From positions 2,976,001 through 3,040,000 of the forward strand of contig OW051492.1 in NCBI GenBank assembly GCA_932521035.1: 64,000 nt of DNA. The letters run 5' to 3'. This DNA is from Oscheius dolichura. Taxonomy: Eukaryota; Nematoda; Chromadorea; Rhabditida; Rhabditidae. The notes beneath the pieces are model-generated. The model was not told the origin of the DNA and searched no databases. It saw only the letters and a list, made by a program, of their open reading frames with translations. The position numbers and the translations under genes were made by a program. Shown one piece after another: positions 45,740 through 57,700 of this stretch. The number at the start of each line of letters is the position of its first letter. The first letter of the stretch is position 1.

Positions 45740-46008
45740 TCAAAATATGTGATAAATTCATAAAAGTTGACTAGGTTGTTTACGAGCTGCTGAGACCAAT
45801 TTTTGTCATCGTCCATCCAATGTTTTACTTCCAAAATATATCCATCAATAAATCAAACAGCAACATCAGAACCGAGTAGATCGTCTGCAAATAACTCTCT
45901 TTCAAGCTTTTCCCTCGTTTCCCGTGAACAAGAAGACACAGAACCAGACCAGCAGAATTTTCCCTCGGTCCGGGGCGAATTCTTTATTTGTTTCTTGAAT
46001 TTTTTTTT

Positions 46009-46971
46009 TCATGTAACACACTTGAAAATATTTACATCGTCTTGATTTTTTTCACAATTACAGAGAGCATCAGTCAAATTTTGGGGAATGATAATAGAGG
46101 ATGCTCGTCCACAAACATAAGGAAGAGGAGGGCCATCTCTCCAATTTTGTCCATCGAATATCTCAACTCCTTTTCGATAATTTCCTCCAATTACAAAAAT
46201 TTCATTATCAAGGAGGGCGGAAGAGAAGTCACAACGAGAAAAGTTCATTGGTGGCAGTTCTGTCCATGTTCCTCTTTTTTCCAAATTATTCAATTCCAGG
46301 ACAGAATTGAGATATCTCTTTCCATCACCACCTCCCATTAGAATCAGAGAATTGCTATAGGAAACGAGGGAAGGTCCATGTCGAGGTGAGGGCAAATCAC
46401 TCAGCTCCGTCCAGACGCCACTCTTCGGGTCGAAACATTCCACACTTTTCAAAAAATTGTTCCAGCCATCGTTCCGTCCACCACAGATAATGAACTTCCA
46501 ACCACCAAATATATAAATTTCTCCATCTAAATAGACTGCACCACCAGAATTTAACTTTTTAGGTAAGTTCAAAGACAATTTGATCCATTTGTTTTCTTTT
46601 AGAATAAGCATTTCATTTCCATGATTGTCTTCCCCTCCTCCCCCAAGAACTAAAATCTAAAAATAAAAGCTAACGATCGAAATAAAAAAGTCCCCACTGT
46701 TTCATCATTCACTTGCCTCCTGATGAAATTTGCTTCTTCTTCCAAAGGTCGAGTTGCATCGACTTTTGCTCTAAAGAACTCAACGCAATCTTGTATCGGC
46801 GGTCTACTGTCCGGGTCTTTCTGCCAGCACCTGAATCCATTTGTTTTCTTTTAGAAGTTCACGGGAAGAGACAAAACTTCTTCACTTATACCGAAAAACT
46901 TACCTTTGTACAAAGTTTGCCGTATCTTCCTCCATTTTGCCTGTATCCACTGCCGGACGTTCTCCATTTAT
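46009..46971 (-). pseudogene. Kinase-Kelch fusion, inverted copy C, shortened
   Basis: The - strand carries only the last kinase exons (about 46971-46730: CWQKDPDSRPPIQD, RAKVDATRPLEEEANF) and a Kelch region, 46611-46009 plus the upstream ILVLGGGG start. The first and second Kelch units are fused by an internal deletion (IYIFGGWKFIICGGRN). The C-terminus diverges (CEKNQDDVNIFKCVT). The kinase domain proper is absent. It is closest to copy B in sequence. Confidence 0.75.
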
Positions 46972-46989
46972 GATTTGTTGTGAAGGTTT

Positions 46990-47700
46990 TCTTTAAGAAG
47001 GGTTCAGCTACCATGGCTAGACTATCAGTCATGTAGATAAGGCATATAGATAGTGCATATTGTTGTATTAGGTATTACGTTACCATTAGAACTCATTCAT
47101 GTAACCTTTCCCTTTGTCTCATTTGATCGTTATTGTTTTATTCGCCCCCTTGGTTAGTCTTGCAAGGTTGAACGCATGCTATTTAAAAGCTCGCGCCAAA
47201 CTTGCCCGTCGTTTACCAAAGCCTAAAATGCAGTTGAGTTGTTGTCGACCGAGAGAGGTCGTGGTGTGTCTTTTTTTTTTGCTCAGGCGAGCTTTGTTTT
47301 TTTTTATTGTCATCGTTCGTGACAGGTAAATATATATCTTTCAACTTGTTGTGGTTGTTTCTGTTTTTTTTTGACAGTTAGTCAGTTTTCAAGGATACGG
47401 CAGTAGCCCGTTTTTCCTTGACAAAACGCCAAGTGGAGCCGTCAAGTGAGACCGTGCCCAACTTGACAGCGAATTCCTCCGCGGATGGTTCTTCCCAACT
47501 TTTTACACAATGCGATTAAAAATTTCCTGTAGGCCCGATTCAATGTGAGCATTATTGTAGTACCGCAGGTGGAATGAAGGGTTACAGAAAAGGCACAAAT
47601 CTCAGCAAGATCTGGAATTTATCATATTCTGTTGAGACAACTTGGCTTACTTTCATTGCTCTCCTTATTCAGGGTCAAATAGACGCAGACGGAAACAAGA
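46990..47700. other. Stretch without a recognised gene
   Basis: It contains T-rich runs near 47270-47310 and 47360. I see no exon set, RNA gene or repeat shared with the rest of the window. Confidence 0.4.
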
Positions 47701-47729
47701 GCAATGAGTAGAAAGAGGGAAAAGGCCGA

Positions 47730-48273
47730 TTGGATCAGAATAATGATCAGAGCGTGGAGAAGGGCCTGCTGGGGGGTCACGGGGTCAATATGCACTTCAG
47801 GAACTTCTACAGCAAAGCCAACGGTGCTCAACATGTCTTCCACAATTTGAAGCGATTCGCCCTGGATCGAGAAGAATTCAAACAGGAGACGCCGCTGTTG
47901 AATTTCGCCCTTGAAGTAGAGAAAATCACCACAGCCAAGAAGCCAAATCTTATTCTAAACGTCGACGGAGCCATCGGAGTTATTTTCGTCGATATTCTCC
48001 GCCATTCCGGCATGTTCACCCCCGTCCGAAGCACAGGAAACAATTGAGATCGGAGCTTTGAATGGTCTTTTCGTCTTGGGACGAAGTCTCGGCTTCATCG
48101 GTAGGTCAATTTTATTGAAGAGAAAAAGAAAAACAATTTTAGGACATTATTTGGATCAGCGCCGATTGAAACAGGGACTGTACCGACATCCGTGGGATGA
48201 CAGCAGTTACATTATGCCCGAGAGAGACATTTTGGTGAGTTTTGGAGTCTTTAGATCTTTAAATACGCTTTAA
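47730..48273 (+). pseudogene. ACLY: ATP-citrate lyase C-terminal fragment, frameshifted
   Basis: The + strand reads [59 protein letters not shown], then [20 protein letters not shown] (exon ending 48100) and, after a 42-nt intron, [20 protein letters not shown] (from 48143). This is the end of the citryl-CoA lyase part of ATP-citrate synthase, the cytosolic enzyme making acetyl-CoA. Between MFT and IEIGALNG the frame shifts by one base at a run of C (near 48018-48023), giving an early stop at 48047. None of the upstream 900 or so residues is present in the window. Probably a pseudogene fragment; a sequencing error in the C run would remove only the frameshift. Confidence 0.85.
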
Positions 48274-49945
48274 TTTTCAGTAAATCTGCTCTTCTTTTCA
48301 CTTATTCCGTGCAACTTCCAGCCAAAAATAACCAAGCATTTTTACGAGTTTATTTATTCTTCGTCGTTGCCCCCCGTGCGTTTTTCCCCTTTTAGAGGAC
48401 ATTTTATGGGCCAAGTAGTCGTATTTCTATCTGGATTACTGTAGTTTATTCAAGTATTTATTGTGATTCAGAGAGAATAATGAATATTTACACACGTCAA
48501 AGTTTACAAACCGAGAGGGGTCTTCTTGAGTGAGTCCCCACAACACCTGTCATCAAAAAATGTCGAAACTCGATGATACTAACGGGCCAGGACCATAGGA
48601 AACACATATCTAAAAGTATTTTGGAGAATTCGAAGAGAGGTTTCCTGCAAATCGTTTCGCTGCATTGAACCCCTAATGCCGTGTCCACCGTTTAGGCTTA
48701 ACTTTTCTACCACCAGCACATAAATTTGAATTTTGCCTTATGATACTCAGCCAACAAAAATTTCTTTAATTTTGCTGTTTTATCTTTAATTTTCGAAGAG
48801 AGGTTTTCTTCCGCGTAAAACGCAGTGTGGAAGCGTCCACCCCTGAGATAAGGAGAAGCGGAGAATCAATTCAGCTCTTATCTTCTCATTTTCCTCCTCT
48901 ATCACACTTTTCAAGCCTGTGCCATCTCCTAGCAAATTTTTATTGTCTAGAACATCATGAAATTCGGTAACTGTATTCGCCCTTTTCCTATTTGTTTTTT
49001 AAAGAAATCCCACGTTATCCTCTCGAAGGATTTTTAAATCTGAAGGAAATAGGGTGTGGCAGCGGAGGAATTGTCTCCAAACGATTTCATCCAGATTTTG
49101 GGTATGTTTTAGAATTTTGCTTGAGCTAGGAAAAATTATAGACAAGTCGCGGTAAAAGAATTCAGTTGGAAAACAGAAAACCAGCTTGAAGATTACAAAA
49201 AAGAGATTGAAATCCTTAGCGAGGTACATTTTTAATATCACCCGCAAGAGCGGAAAAGCAATTTAGCATCGGCATCCAAATATCGTCCGGCTGTATGGAA
49301 TATTATGTAATATGTATGGAAAAAAAAAGGGGAAGGAAATCGAAAATATTTTGGTTTTTTTTGGTTATGTAATGGAATTCCTTGAAGAAGGCAGTCTTCA
49401 CGACGGTTTGGACTTCTTCCATTTAATTAATCACTCGTTTAGTTATTTATGATCCAGAGAAAAACTACAATACGGCTCAAATATACCGTTGGATTAATCA
49501 AATAGGACTAGGTCTACAGTATCTTCATAACAGGAAAATTATGCATCGGGATATCAAACCGCAAAAGTATCAGACAATTTTTTTATGTTTAGTTTTTCCA
49601 GTATTCTCATTGCAGGCGAACAGTTGAAATTGGCCGATTTTGGCACATCCAGAACTGTTGCAACGAATCTCACTGGAGGGTAAATTTGGACCGATTACAT
49701 ATAAAGTTTTTTAGCGTTGGAACGTTCAATTACATGGCTCCTGAAGTGATAGATACGAATGGTCTCGCAGCGGATATCTATTCTTTAGCAATCACAATTT
49801 GGGAAATATTCCACCGAGAGTACGCCTGTCTTCAGTTTATTCAATTTGTTTCTTTTTAAAGAAAACCTTATGAATTAGCAGCAGAAATGACTTTATATTC
49901 ACATTTACAACAAATCAAAACTGGAAAACGTCCGGCATTGGATAC

Positions 49946-50756
49946 TAGGGGATACTGGAAATTTCTCACCATTTCTTATTGGTAAGGGCTATCTACAAAC
50001 GGTTTGGTGGTCATTGTACCTTTCACAGAGACGAGTTGAAAGACACTTTAAATTTTGTTCCAGGACCCTTTGCCGAGTTTTGGCGGAGGATTGAAGTTGA
50101 TACCAAAACCTTCAAACGCGTTTCTGGGGCTTGGACGGCATCCTCTGAATTTCAGTTCAATTAGGGGAAAACATAACTTTGCTCGCTGAATCTGATGGAA
50201 GTGATCGTTTTTCCGGAAGTGGGTACTAAAGCGAGATCGTCATGGCGCAGCCGGAATTTTTCTTTTTTGCTCTACTAGCATTGTTAGGTCCTATGTTTTA
50301 GCAACTTAAATTCAAGAAAAAACTAGGCTTATAATTTTAAATTGAGAAAAGAGTAATTTTCCTCGTTTTCATATTTTTTCGGGTTTGTCTAGAGCGAATC
50401 CGAACCCTTGACCTTTCTATCTATGCGGCGCCACTTACCGACTGCGCCTTGACGATCTCGCTCTAGGACCCACTTCCGGAAAAACGATCAATTCCATCAG
50501 ATTCAGCGAGAAAAGTTATGTTTCCCCCTAATTGTACTGAAATTCGGAAGATGTCGTCCTAGCCCCAGAAACGCGTTTGAAGGTTTTGGTGTCAACTTCA
50601 AACCGTCGCCAAAACTCGGCAAAGGGTCCTGGAACAAAATTTAAAGTGTCTTTCAACTCGTCTCTGTGAAAGGTACAATGACCACCAAACCGTTTGTAGA
50701 TAGCCCTTACCAATAAGAAATGGTGAGAAATTTCCAATATTTAGGACCTCCCCTAG
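49946..50756. mobile_element. 811-bp foldback element with about 300-bp arms
   Basis: Left arm 49946-50245 and right arm about 50455-50756 are inverted copies, mostly identical, and start TAGGGGA. The central spacer is about 200 bp. TAC flanks both ends (49943-49945 and 50757-50759), consistent with a 3-bp target duplication. It is absent from copy A. The arms hold mirrored short open frames (AIYKRFGGHCTFHRDELKD), so a piece of coding sequence may have been captured, but no transposase is seen. Confidence 0.85.
50392..50463 (-). other. tRNA-like sequence in foldback element
   Basis: On the - strand, AAGGCGCAGTCGGT resembles the internal A box and GGGTTCGGATTC resembles the B box of RNA polymerase III genes. 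The 72-nt segment is bounded by complementary GAGCGA/TCGCTC. It does not fold as a complete tRNA (the T arm is displaced), so it is at best a degenerate tRNA or SINE-head relic. Part of the A-box region is also present at the inner end of the left arm. Confidence 0.3.
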
Positions 50757-52240
50757 TACAAGAAAAATGGATAAAGATACGGCAAACTTTGTACAAAGGT
50801 AAGTTTTTAGGTATAAGTGAAGAAGTTTTGTCTCTTCCCGTGAACTTCTAAAAGAAAACAAATGGATTCAGGTGCTGGCAGAAAGACCCGGACAGTAGAC
50901 CGCCGATACAAGATTGCGTTGAGTTCTTTAGAGCAAAAGTCGATGCAACTCGACCTTTGGAAGAAGAAGCAAATTTCATCAGGAGGCAAGTGAATGATGA
51001 AACAGTGGGGACTTTTTTATTTCGATCGTTAGCTTTTATTTTTAGATTTTAGTTCTTGGGGGAGGAGGGTCTGGCAATAATGCAAAAAAAATTCTTGTTC
51101 TAAAAGAAAACCAATGGATCAAATTGTCCTTGAAGTTACCTAAACGCTTTAAATGGGGTGGTGCAGTCTATTTGAATGGAGAAATTTATATATTTGGTGG
51201 TCATAAGATGGAAAAAGAATTGTACAAATTGGAAACATTGAAATGGACAAAATTGGCCGATATGAATGAGGGACGGAAGTATATTACAAAAAGTTGTCTG
51301 GAATGGAATGGATCTATCTGGGTGTTTGGAGGATTCAATATAAGCTATTCGAAATCTGTACGAAGAAGGAATGGAAACTGGTTGAAAAGTGTGGAACGAT
51401 ATGATCCGGAAGAGAACAAATGGATTAAAATGCCGTAAGTTTCATTCAATCTTATCAGGGTGTCCAAATTTACAGTCCCTTGGCTGGTTCTACTTCAAAA
51501 TAACTACGAAATTTAGGGACATGAAATATCCTCGATTCGATGCAGCAGCAGCAGTTGACAATGGAAAATTCATTGTCTGTGGTGGAGAGGGTAGCTGGAA
51601 CAATTTTTTGAAAAGTGTGGAATGTTTCGACCCGAAGAGTGGCGTCTGGACGGAGCTGAGTGATTTGCCCTCACCTCGACATGGACCTTCCCTCGTTTCC
51701 TATAGCAATTCTCTGATTCTAATGGGAGGTGGTGATGGAAAGAGATATCTCAATTCTGTCCTGGAGCTGAATAATTTGGAAAAAGGAGGAACATGGACAG
51801 AACTGCCACCAATGAACTTTTCTCGTTGTGACTTCTCTTCCGCCCTCCTTGATAATGAAATTTTTGCAATTGGAGGAAATCATCGAAAAGGAGTTGAGAT
51901 ATTCGATGGACAAAATTGGAGAGATGGCCCTCCTCTTCCTTATGTTTGTGGACGAGCATCCTCTATTATCATTCCCCAAAATTTGACTGATGCTCTCTGT
52001 AATTATTCAGAATGATACAATAAAGAAAGTTCACATTGTTCAGTTTAGCATCCAATTTGTTCCTTCTTCTGCATCGCGTCTTATGCAAAGTGACATGACA
52101 ATAAATAATATCGTGCAAACTGCAAGTCTGGAGAAAAGCGCCGCCGGCTACACGCCTCCGTTGAAATTCGTGCATTCGGCGACAAATCAGAGCCCCTTTT
52201 CCTAGCTATTCATAGCCTTCAATTGGGCTACTGTGCTACC

Positions 52241-52551
52241 TTTTAAAGGAACAGTCTCGTCGAGCTACAGACGCATTACGTACACAGTCTGGCGCATAAA
52301 TTTGAATTTTGCCTTATGATACTCAGCCAACAAAAATTTCTTTAATTTTGCTGTTTTATCTTTAATTTTTGTTGTCAAGTATTCTGATGCCTATCCGAAG
52401 AATAATCAGCAAAGAAATGGAAAGAAAAGCGTGAAAATAGCGAGAAAATGATCAAAAACGAAAAAGCGTCTAGCCTACGCAGCCAAATTTGCGCGGGAGC
52501 TGTCGGCACTTGTCGGCGCTTTTTCCCCCGGCGAGACTGTTCCTTTAAAAT
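52241..52551. repeat. 311-bp TIR element (copy B)
   Basis: The duplicate of the element at 38982-39292, with the same TTTTAAAGGAACAGTCTCG ends. Confidence 0.75.
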
Positions 52552-52628
52552 GTTGGCGTTTTTTTCACAGCTGCTCAAATCAAGGAGAAGTTGCCCCTAA
52601 AATCAATGGCCAAAAAAAATTGATCAAG

Positions 52629-53041
52629 TTTCAAGTTTTATTCCCATAATCAGCGCATATCACGCGAGGGAGGCCTCTTGTCCCTTGTTGCTGACGCGAG
52701 TTCTTGAACTGCTACAGCGGGACGGCGAGGTAGTAGGCCGGTTCTCTCCAGGGGGGCCAAGTCGACGGGGAGAGGGAGTCCGCATCCATAACCGTTGATG
52801 TTGTTGCTGCTTCTGTTGGTAGAAGTTGCTGGCCGGCGAGGATGTCGAATCCAGTAGAGCGAACGGCCTCACGGTGCTCCAGTCCGGCTTGAGGTCGGGA
52901 TCCTGTCCTTTGTCACGGCAGCACGGCGGCGGACGAGCAGCAGCACGAGTTGAAGTCGGCAAAAGTCATCAGCAACCGCGGCTGGCTGCTTCGGCGGCAG
53001 AGAAATGGGGACCGACCGCCCGCGGGGTGGAAAGAAGCAGA
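52629..53041 (-). mobile_element. Retrocopy-like insertion, copy B, right flank lost
   Basis: Almost identical to 39370-39782, including the AATAAAACTTGAAAC end and the open frame (52962-52660). The AAAATTGATCAA repeat on the right is replaced by the AT-rich repeat at 53042. Confidence 0.6.
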
Positions 53042-53140
53042 AGTCCCTTGGACATTAAAAATAAATAAAAAAATATATGCCACTAGAAATGTATAGCCAT
53101 TATTTCAACCAATTTTGAATATTTCTATAATCCATAAAAG
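53042..53140. repeat. Dispersed AT-rich repeat, copy 2
   Basis: The second copy of the sequence at 8525-8622, nearly unchanged. Here it marks the end of segmental duplication B. Confidence 0.7.
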
Positions 53141-53307
53141 AAGAAAGTAAAAAACAAATTTAAAAAAAAGTAGAAACTGAAGCACTTCTCTTTCCCCCCA
53201 AGCTGCTATCTGAGTCGACGGGCCGGCTTTCGAGCTCGCCCTTCTCAACCATCTGACTCTGGGCATGCTGTCCCCATCCCATGCAAACGTCTTCCCCCTC
53301 CCTCATA

Positions 53308-53536
53308 AAAGGGACTGTCAGGGACCTTTTTTTTCGGTAGCGGGTCCTGCAACGACTGAACTAGGTAGCGTCCTCCGTCTTTGGCGCGCTTTGGCGGAAC
53401 ACGAATTTTTGAATTTTTTCTCGTTTTTGACATTTTCTGAACGTCAATGGTGACATATTCCGTAAAAATATTACGAATTCGTGAAATTTTGATGGCGCGC
53501 CTACCGTAACCAAACAAGGTCCCTGACAGTCCCTTT
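53308..53536. repeat. 229-bp MITE with 21-bp perfect TIRs
   Basis: Ends AAAGGGACTGTCAGGGACC plus TT at 53308-53328 and the exact complement at 53516-53536. The interior is AT-rich and non-coding. Sequence on both sides shares GCTGTCCCCATC and ATGCAAAC motifs (53270 and 53595), so the target area is itself a short duplication. Confidence 0.8.
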
Positions 53537-53762
53537 AAGTATAAGTGCTCAGTAGTGAAGATCTTTTCCTCCCAAGCTGACCTGTGGTTATGCTGTCCCC
53601 ATCATATGCAAACATTTCTTCCCTTCATCTTGTCTGAGGTTCATCCTTAGACCTAAGAAATGCTACTTCTGCAGTCTGGGAGGACGACGATCGTATCATT
53701 TTTTAAGTAAAGGTTTTGTAGTGAAATAGTATGTTTTTATTTATCTTCTTTGTGCATCAGCA

Positions 53763-54068
53763 GTGAAGGGTAATATAGTGAAGTTCGAATGCACGATGAT
53801 ATCAGGATCAGTCCTTCTTGAAGATCATCTGAAAGGTGTCTACAACAGCTTCTTGTTTCTCCCATTCGCTGATTCATTGCAACACAAACCACAGGCGAGT
53901 AATAAAGTGCGTATTTTGTTGAAGTCTATCCGGGGAGAAATTCATTGCCCTGCAAAGACAGATAAAAATGGCGAGAGTCTAAACATCATGGTATTATTCG
54001 TCGTTATCGCATTTTCCGGCCACGTACTAGTCAGCAAATTCTCAAGGGCCTCAACAATAAATAATTGA
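53763..54068 (+). CDS. Unsupported single-exon frame (101 aa)
   Basis: MKGNIVKFECTMISGSVLLE with a hydrophobic segment near the end (VLFVVIAFSGHVLV). No family is recognised, no paralogue is in the window and no splice context confirms it. It may be chance. The rest of 53140-54750 shows no gene I can support. Confidence 0.2.
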   Translation: MKGNIVKFECTMISGSVLLEDHLKGVYNSFLFLPFADSLQHKPQASNKVRILLKSIRGEIHCPAKTDKNGESLNIMVLFVVIAFSGHVLVSKFSRASTINN

Positions 54069-54754
54069 CTTACGTCTCCAATCGACGAACGAATCACGAA
54101 GGAGAGGAGGGGGCTCAATATGCTGGTAAAAGAGAATGCTGGTTCTTCTTCACAATCGGAACAGAATGAGCTTGATGTGAAGCAGCTCTAGGTCTGTTTG
54201 TTATAATTTTTTTTGTGTGACCATCTTACAACATCATTACAAGTTCATTTTCAGATTGTTCAATTTTCTATGCTTTTTCGATGCCGAAAAGTTTCTGTCA
54301 ACTTCAAAGTTACATGTGAAAATCATCAAAATTTGGGCATCACGTGCTTCTCATCATTTATCCAGCGATTATAGGGAAATAACAGAATAAAAAATACGCT
54401 GTAATTTGTCGGTTGTTCGGTGAGAAATATTCTCCGCAAACACACAGAAAAAGTAGATGCTGCAAGCAGCATGGCTTGCATCCTTATCACTCCTTGCCGT
54501 CCTCGTATTTCCTTGCCTATAAAATATGTGTTCATTTTACTCAAAAACTAGTATTTTGCCTTTGTTGATAATTTGGAATACCCGCCATTTTATTTAAAAA
54601 AATACGCCATTGCATCAGCCGTAGGCCCATTTTATTTGGAACGGCATGTTGATGAGAAAAGTGTAAACAATCGCGCCACATGAGTGACCCTTCCCGCCAC
54701 TTTTGCTTCCTCGTTGTTTGCAAGCCTTTTTCCTTTTTCTTTTTAGTTTCCTAT

Positions 54755-57700
54755 ATGGATCCTCTTCCAATCGGTCAATTAAAAGAGACAACACCTGAAG
54801 GTTGCTCAAAATACGCCCTGATCATTCCAAAAGTACGACACCACTACAATGGCCTGCTGCAATATCAGATCCCAGCTGGTGCATCGGGCAACCGGCAGGA
54901 AGTTGTCGATGTTTCTCTTGGTTTGATCCACAATGCCCTGTCCACAGCCCTGGATGACTGTAAACGACTTCAAAATAGGGGACTGCCTTACACAGGAATA
55001 CTCACAATGGATGAAAAAATCCAGTTTATTGAAGGCGAGGTGGCGGCCCTTACGCCCGAAGAGTTGGAAAAAAAATGGTTTTCTGACTTGAAAACTGCAC
55101 TAGAGGGTTCCGTAAGTCGTGTTTTTTTTTTCTGAAAAAAGGCCTGTCACGTATAGAATGGAAAAGAATACCTGCGAAAATTGGCTACTATGGTACTGCA
55201 ATCGTCTGAAAACAATGCTGTGGCCCTACTCCACGCTGTAAATCTTTGGTTTCAAGATTTGGTAAGTTGAATGAACAGAAAGTCGAGAATTTAACCCAGA
55301 TTTGGGCATGCTTCCTTTTAAATTTCTTGTTTGCTTATAACCCAACTTTTAGATTAAAGATGACTCCAACCAACCATCTAAACTTCGATATTGGCTGGAT
55401 ATTGGTTCAAGAATAGTTCCGGTTATCCACGAGATAAATAGACTACACTATTGGCTACTTCATTATCCTAAAAGTGAGGATGGCTCTGTATTTTTCTTCA
55501 AATATTTTCAGTTTCTCGCAGTTTGAAGGCTAGTGAAAATCTATCAGATTGGTTTAATTTGCAAAATGAACCATATAGTGATGCTCCCATTGAATGCCCC
55601 CAGATTATAGAAGCAGCTTATAAGGTAGGGCTTTTTTGAAGAAAGGTATTGCCACATAGGAAATTATTGAACAACTTCTGTCTATGCTGAACTCACACAA
55701 GCGTTTGTGCATGCAATATGACGAAATACAGGTAAGGGCATACTCAGCTGGCCAAAACAATCGTATTCGTCTAGAAATTGGTCAAGAAGTTTCCTAATTA
55801 TGGAAAAGCTGAAGAATTAATGGTATTTGATGCAATAGTACCATTTTGGATAGCTTTTAGACTGAACAAATGAGACGGAGAACAGTTTTGGTCGAGACGG
55901 TGGACTATGTTCAAAGGGCATTTACTAGAAAGTTGGCCAAGACTGAATTCTCAAGGGGAATTGAACACTATGGGAATGTTGAAAAATATCTTACCTTCAA
56001 TGAGCATAACATCGATATAATTATCATTCCCTACCTGGCGCATTACCCCAGAATCTTTTATGATAACCTCTTCCGATTGGTGAGTCATAACATCTCCTTC
56101 TTATATTTGTGTCAGCTCGATTCTGACCCATCAGATGAGGGATTTGTAGATGATTTATTTAAATTATTCCTTCCTCTAGCGAGATATGAACCATCCCTGA
56201 TATATACGACTACTTTGGAGCCTGACGTTTGTTCCTTTCGTTTTTCTTCAATTGACCTGTCATTGCAGCTGCCTAGAGTTAAAGAACTTCAAATAGAAAG
56301 GGAAAAATGGTGCTGGGATTATATGAAACGAACGGTAAGAATTCAATGGGTCCATCCTTTTATTCCCGTTTAGAAATCGCACCAGAGAGCACAAACAGAA
56401 GATACCGTATTCTTACAACATGAAGAAAACTGGGAAGAGTATTACAAAATGCGGCAGAATTACTTCTGTTTCCTGTTGCAATATCATACTGCCAACGTGG
56501 AGAAAAGGTTGGCGACTCGCATATTATTTATAGTTCCTCCCTTCAGGGTAGTTCTTTCCCCACCTAAAGATTGCCCAGAGGTACTCGATGGTTCCCTAGA
56601 TCCCGAGAGTCGCGTTGAAGTGTTCCTAAATGATCGTGTAAGTATGGTTTGCCATTCAAATACTACTCATCTAGAATAACCCGAAAATAAGTTCGACGCC
56701 GTTGATTAGAACCAACAGAATTTATCCGGAAGTAAAACCACTAGAGCTGCCCCGGGAGGTGCTGCTTACTGTAAGTGTTGTCATTTCAAAACTGTTCCGC
56801 TTCCAGTGGCACGAAGACTATTCTACCGCGTACATCAAGGAGCTACTAATAAACGATAAGGATAGTCTCAATAGTCTCTTAGGTCTTATTAATTACTCTA
56901 ACAAATACTTGGAAATCTTCCTGGAAATTATAACAGAAGAGCCAGGTGTAAATAAAGAGCAGGATCAGGTGATTCTCTCACTCCTTTTTTGACATTCAAA
57001 ACTTTAGCAAATCTTTCACTCAGGCTGTGCTTGGGTTCTACTTATTCTAATCAAAAAGTATTTACCCACTGCTTTTGAAGGATGCTCATTTTTCAAAACA
57101 GAAGCAAAGGTTTGTTTGGATTGCCACTTGCGCTGCGCCGAGCTCCTACCAGAGAAAACGGGGTATTTTAGAAATTCTTCCGGGTTATGACATCTACAAT
57201 AAATTCTCTCATGAGTTATGGTGTTATGAAAGTTTATATCGATACGTTCAAGTCACAGGTAAATCATTTTGTCCAACTGAGATAATTCCCTAGTTTGATG
57301 AAACAATGGTGGAAGAAAAAGATCGGAAAGCTTGGACAGTAAACGCAACAAAATTAGAGGTGTTCCCTTGCAGAAAATATTATTATACCATACATTTAGA
57401 ACGAGTTAGAGGCCCGTTACAAGGCTGAATGGCTTTTCAATGACTTTTTTGACACCGACAATGACCAAAGCTACTATAAAGACGTGAAAAAGAAGGAACT
57501 GCTCAAGAATACTGTGAAGAAGTTCTACTACGTTCTGTTTTTAGTATTTATACAGAAACTAAGCGTTTGTGCTTCAACTTGCTTGAAACTGGAGTCTTTT
57601 AGTTTCTATTTGTGAAGAAGAACATGCTACCTGAGGCAAATCGGACGATATATCGGATGAAGGAACTCATTCATCAATTTTTCCTTCTACGGCGGAAGTT

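Larger units (their letters stand above)
48957..52015 (+). pseudogene. Kinase-Kelch fusion gene, copy B, kinase disrupted by foldback element
   Basis: Kinase exons 48957-48966, 49005-49101, 49142-49223, 49267-49405, 49443-49566, 49602-49679, 49715-49819 and 49862 onward join in phase. They keep the lysine strand QVAVKEFSW, HRHPNIVRLYGIL, IMHRDIKPQN, LADFGTS, NYMAPEV and AADIYSLAI. The glycine loop has changed to GCGSGGIVSK. The foldback insertion after PALDT (49946-50756) ends the kinase frame. The rest of the exon resumes at 50760, then CWQKDPDSRPP, and the Kelch exons 51046-51434 and 51517-52015 (TGA) are open. Six Kelch-like units are seen. Without the insert the gene would make a protein kinase joined to a Kelch propeller through FIRRQ-ILVLGGGG. 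Confidence 0.75.
48335..53042 (+). repeat. Segmental duplication, copy B
   Basis: Matches 35128-39782 apart from the private insertions 49946-50756 (B) and 36430-37214 (A). The left edge joins unrelated sequence after the ATP-citrate lyase fragment. The right edge stops inside the retrocopy-like insert and is followed by the AT-rich repeat also found at 8525. Confidence 0.9.

Noticed and set aside
47622-47843. - strand frame with a 30-residue hydrophobic segment ([20 protein letters not shown])
   Set aside because: It is antisense to the ATP-citrate lyase fragment over its upstream half, and no upstream exon could be joined; kept out as a likely shadow, though the hydrophobic part lies beyond the clear lyase homology.
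50392-50463. Functional tRNA gene
   Set aside because: A- and B-box-like motifs are present but the T arm cannot form in register with the acceptor stem; listed only as a tRNA-like relic.
54326-54809. Short - strand frames upstream of the triad copy 2
   Set aside because: No splice-consistent set, no recognised motif, and they overlap the start of the + strand gene.
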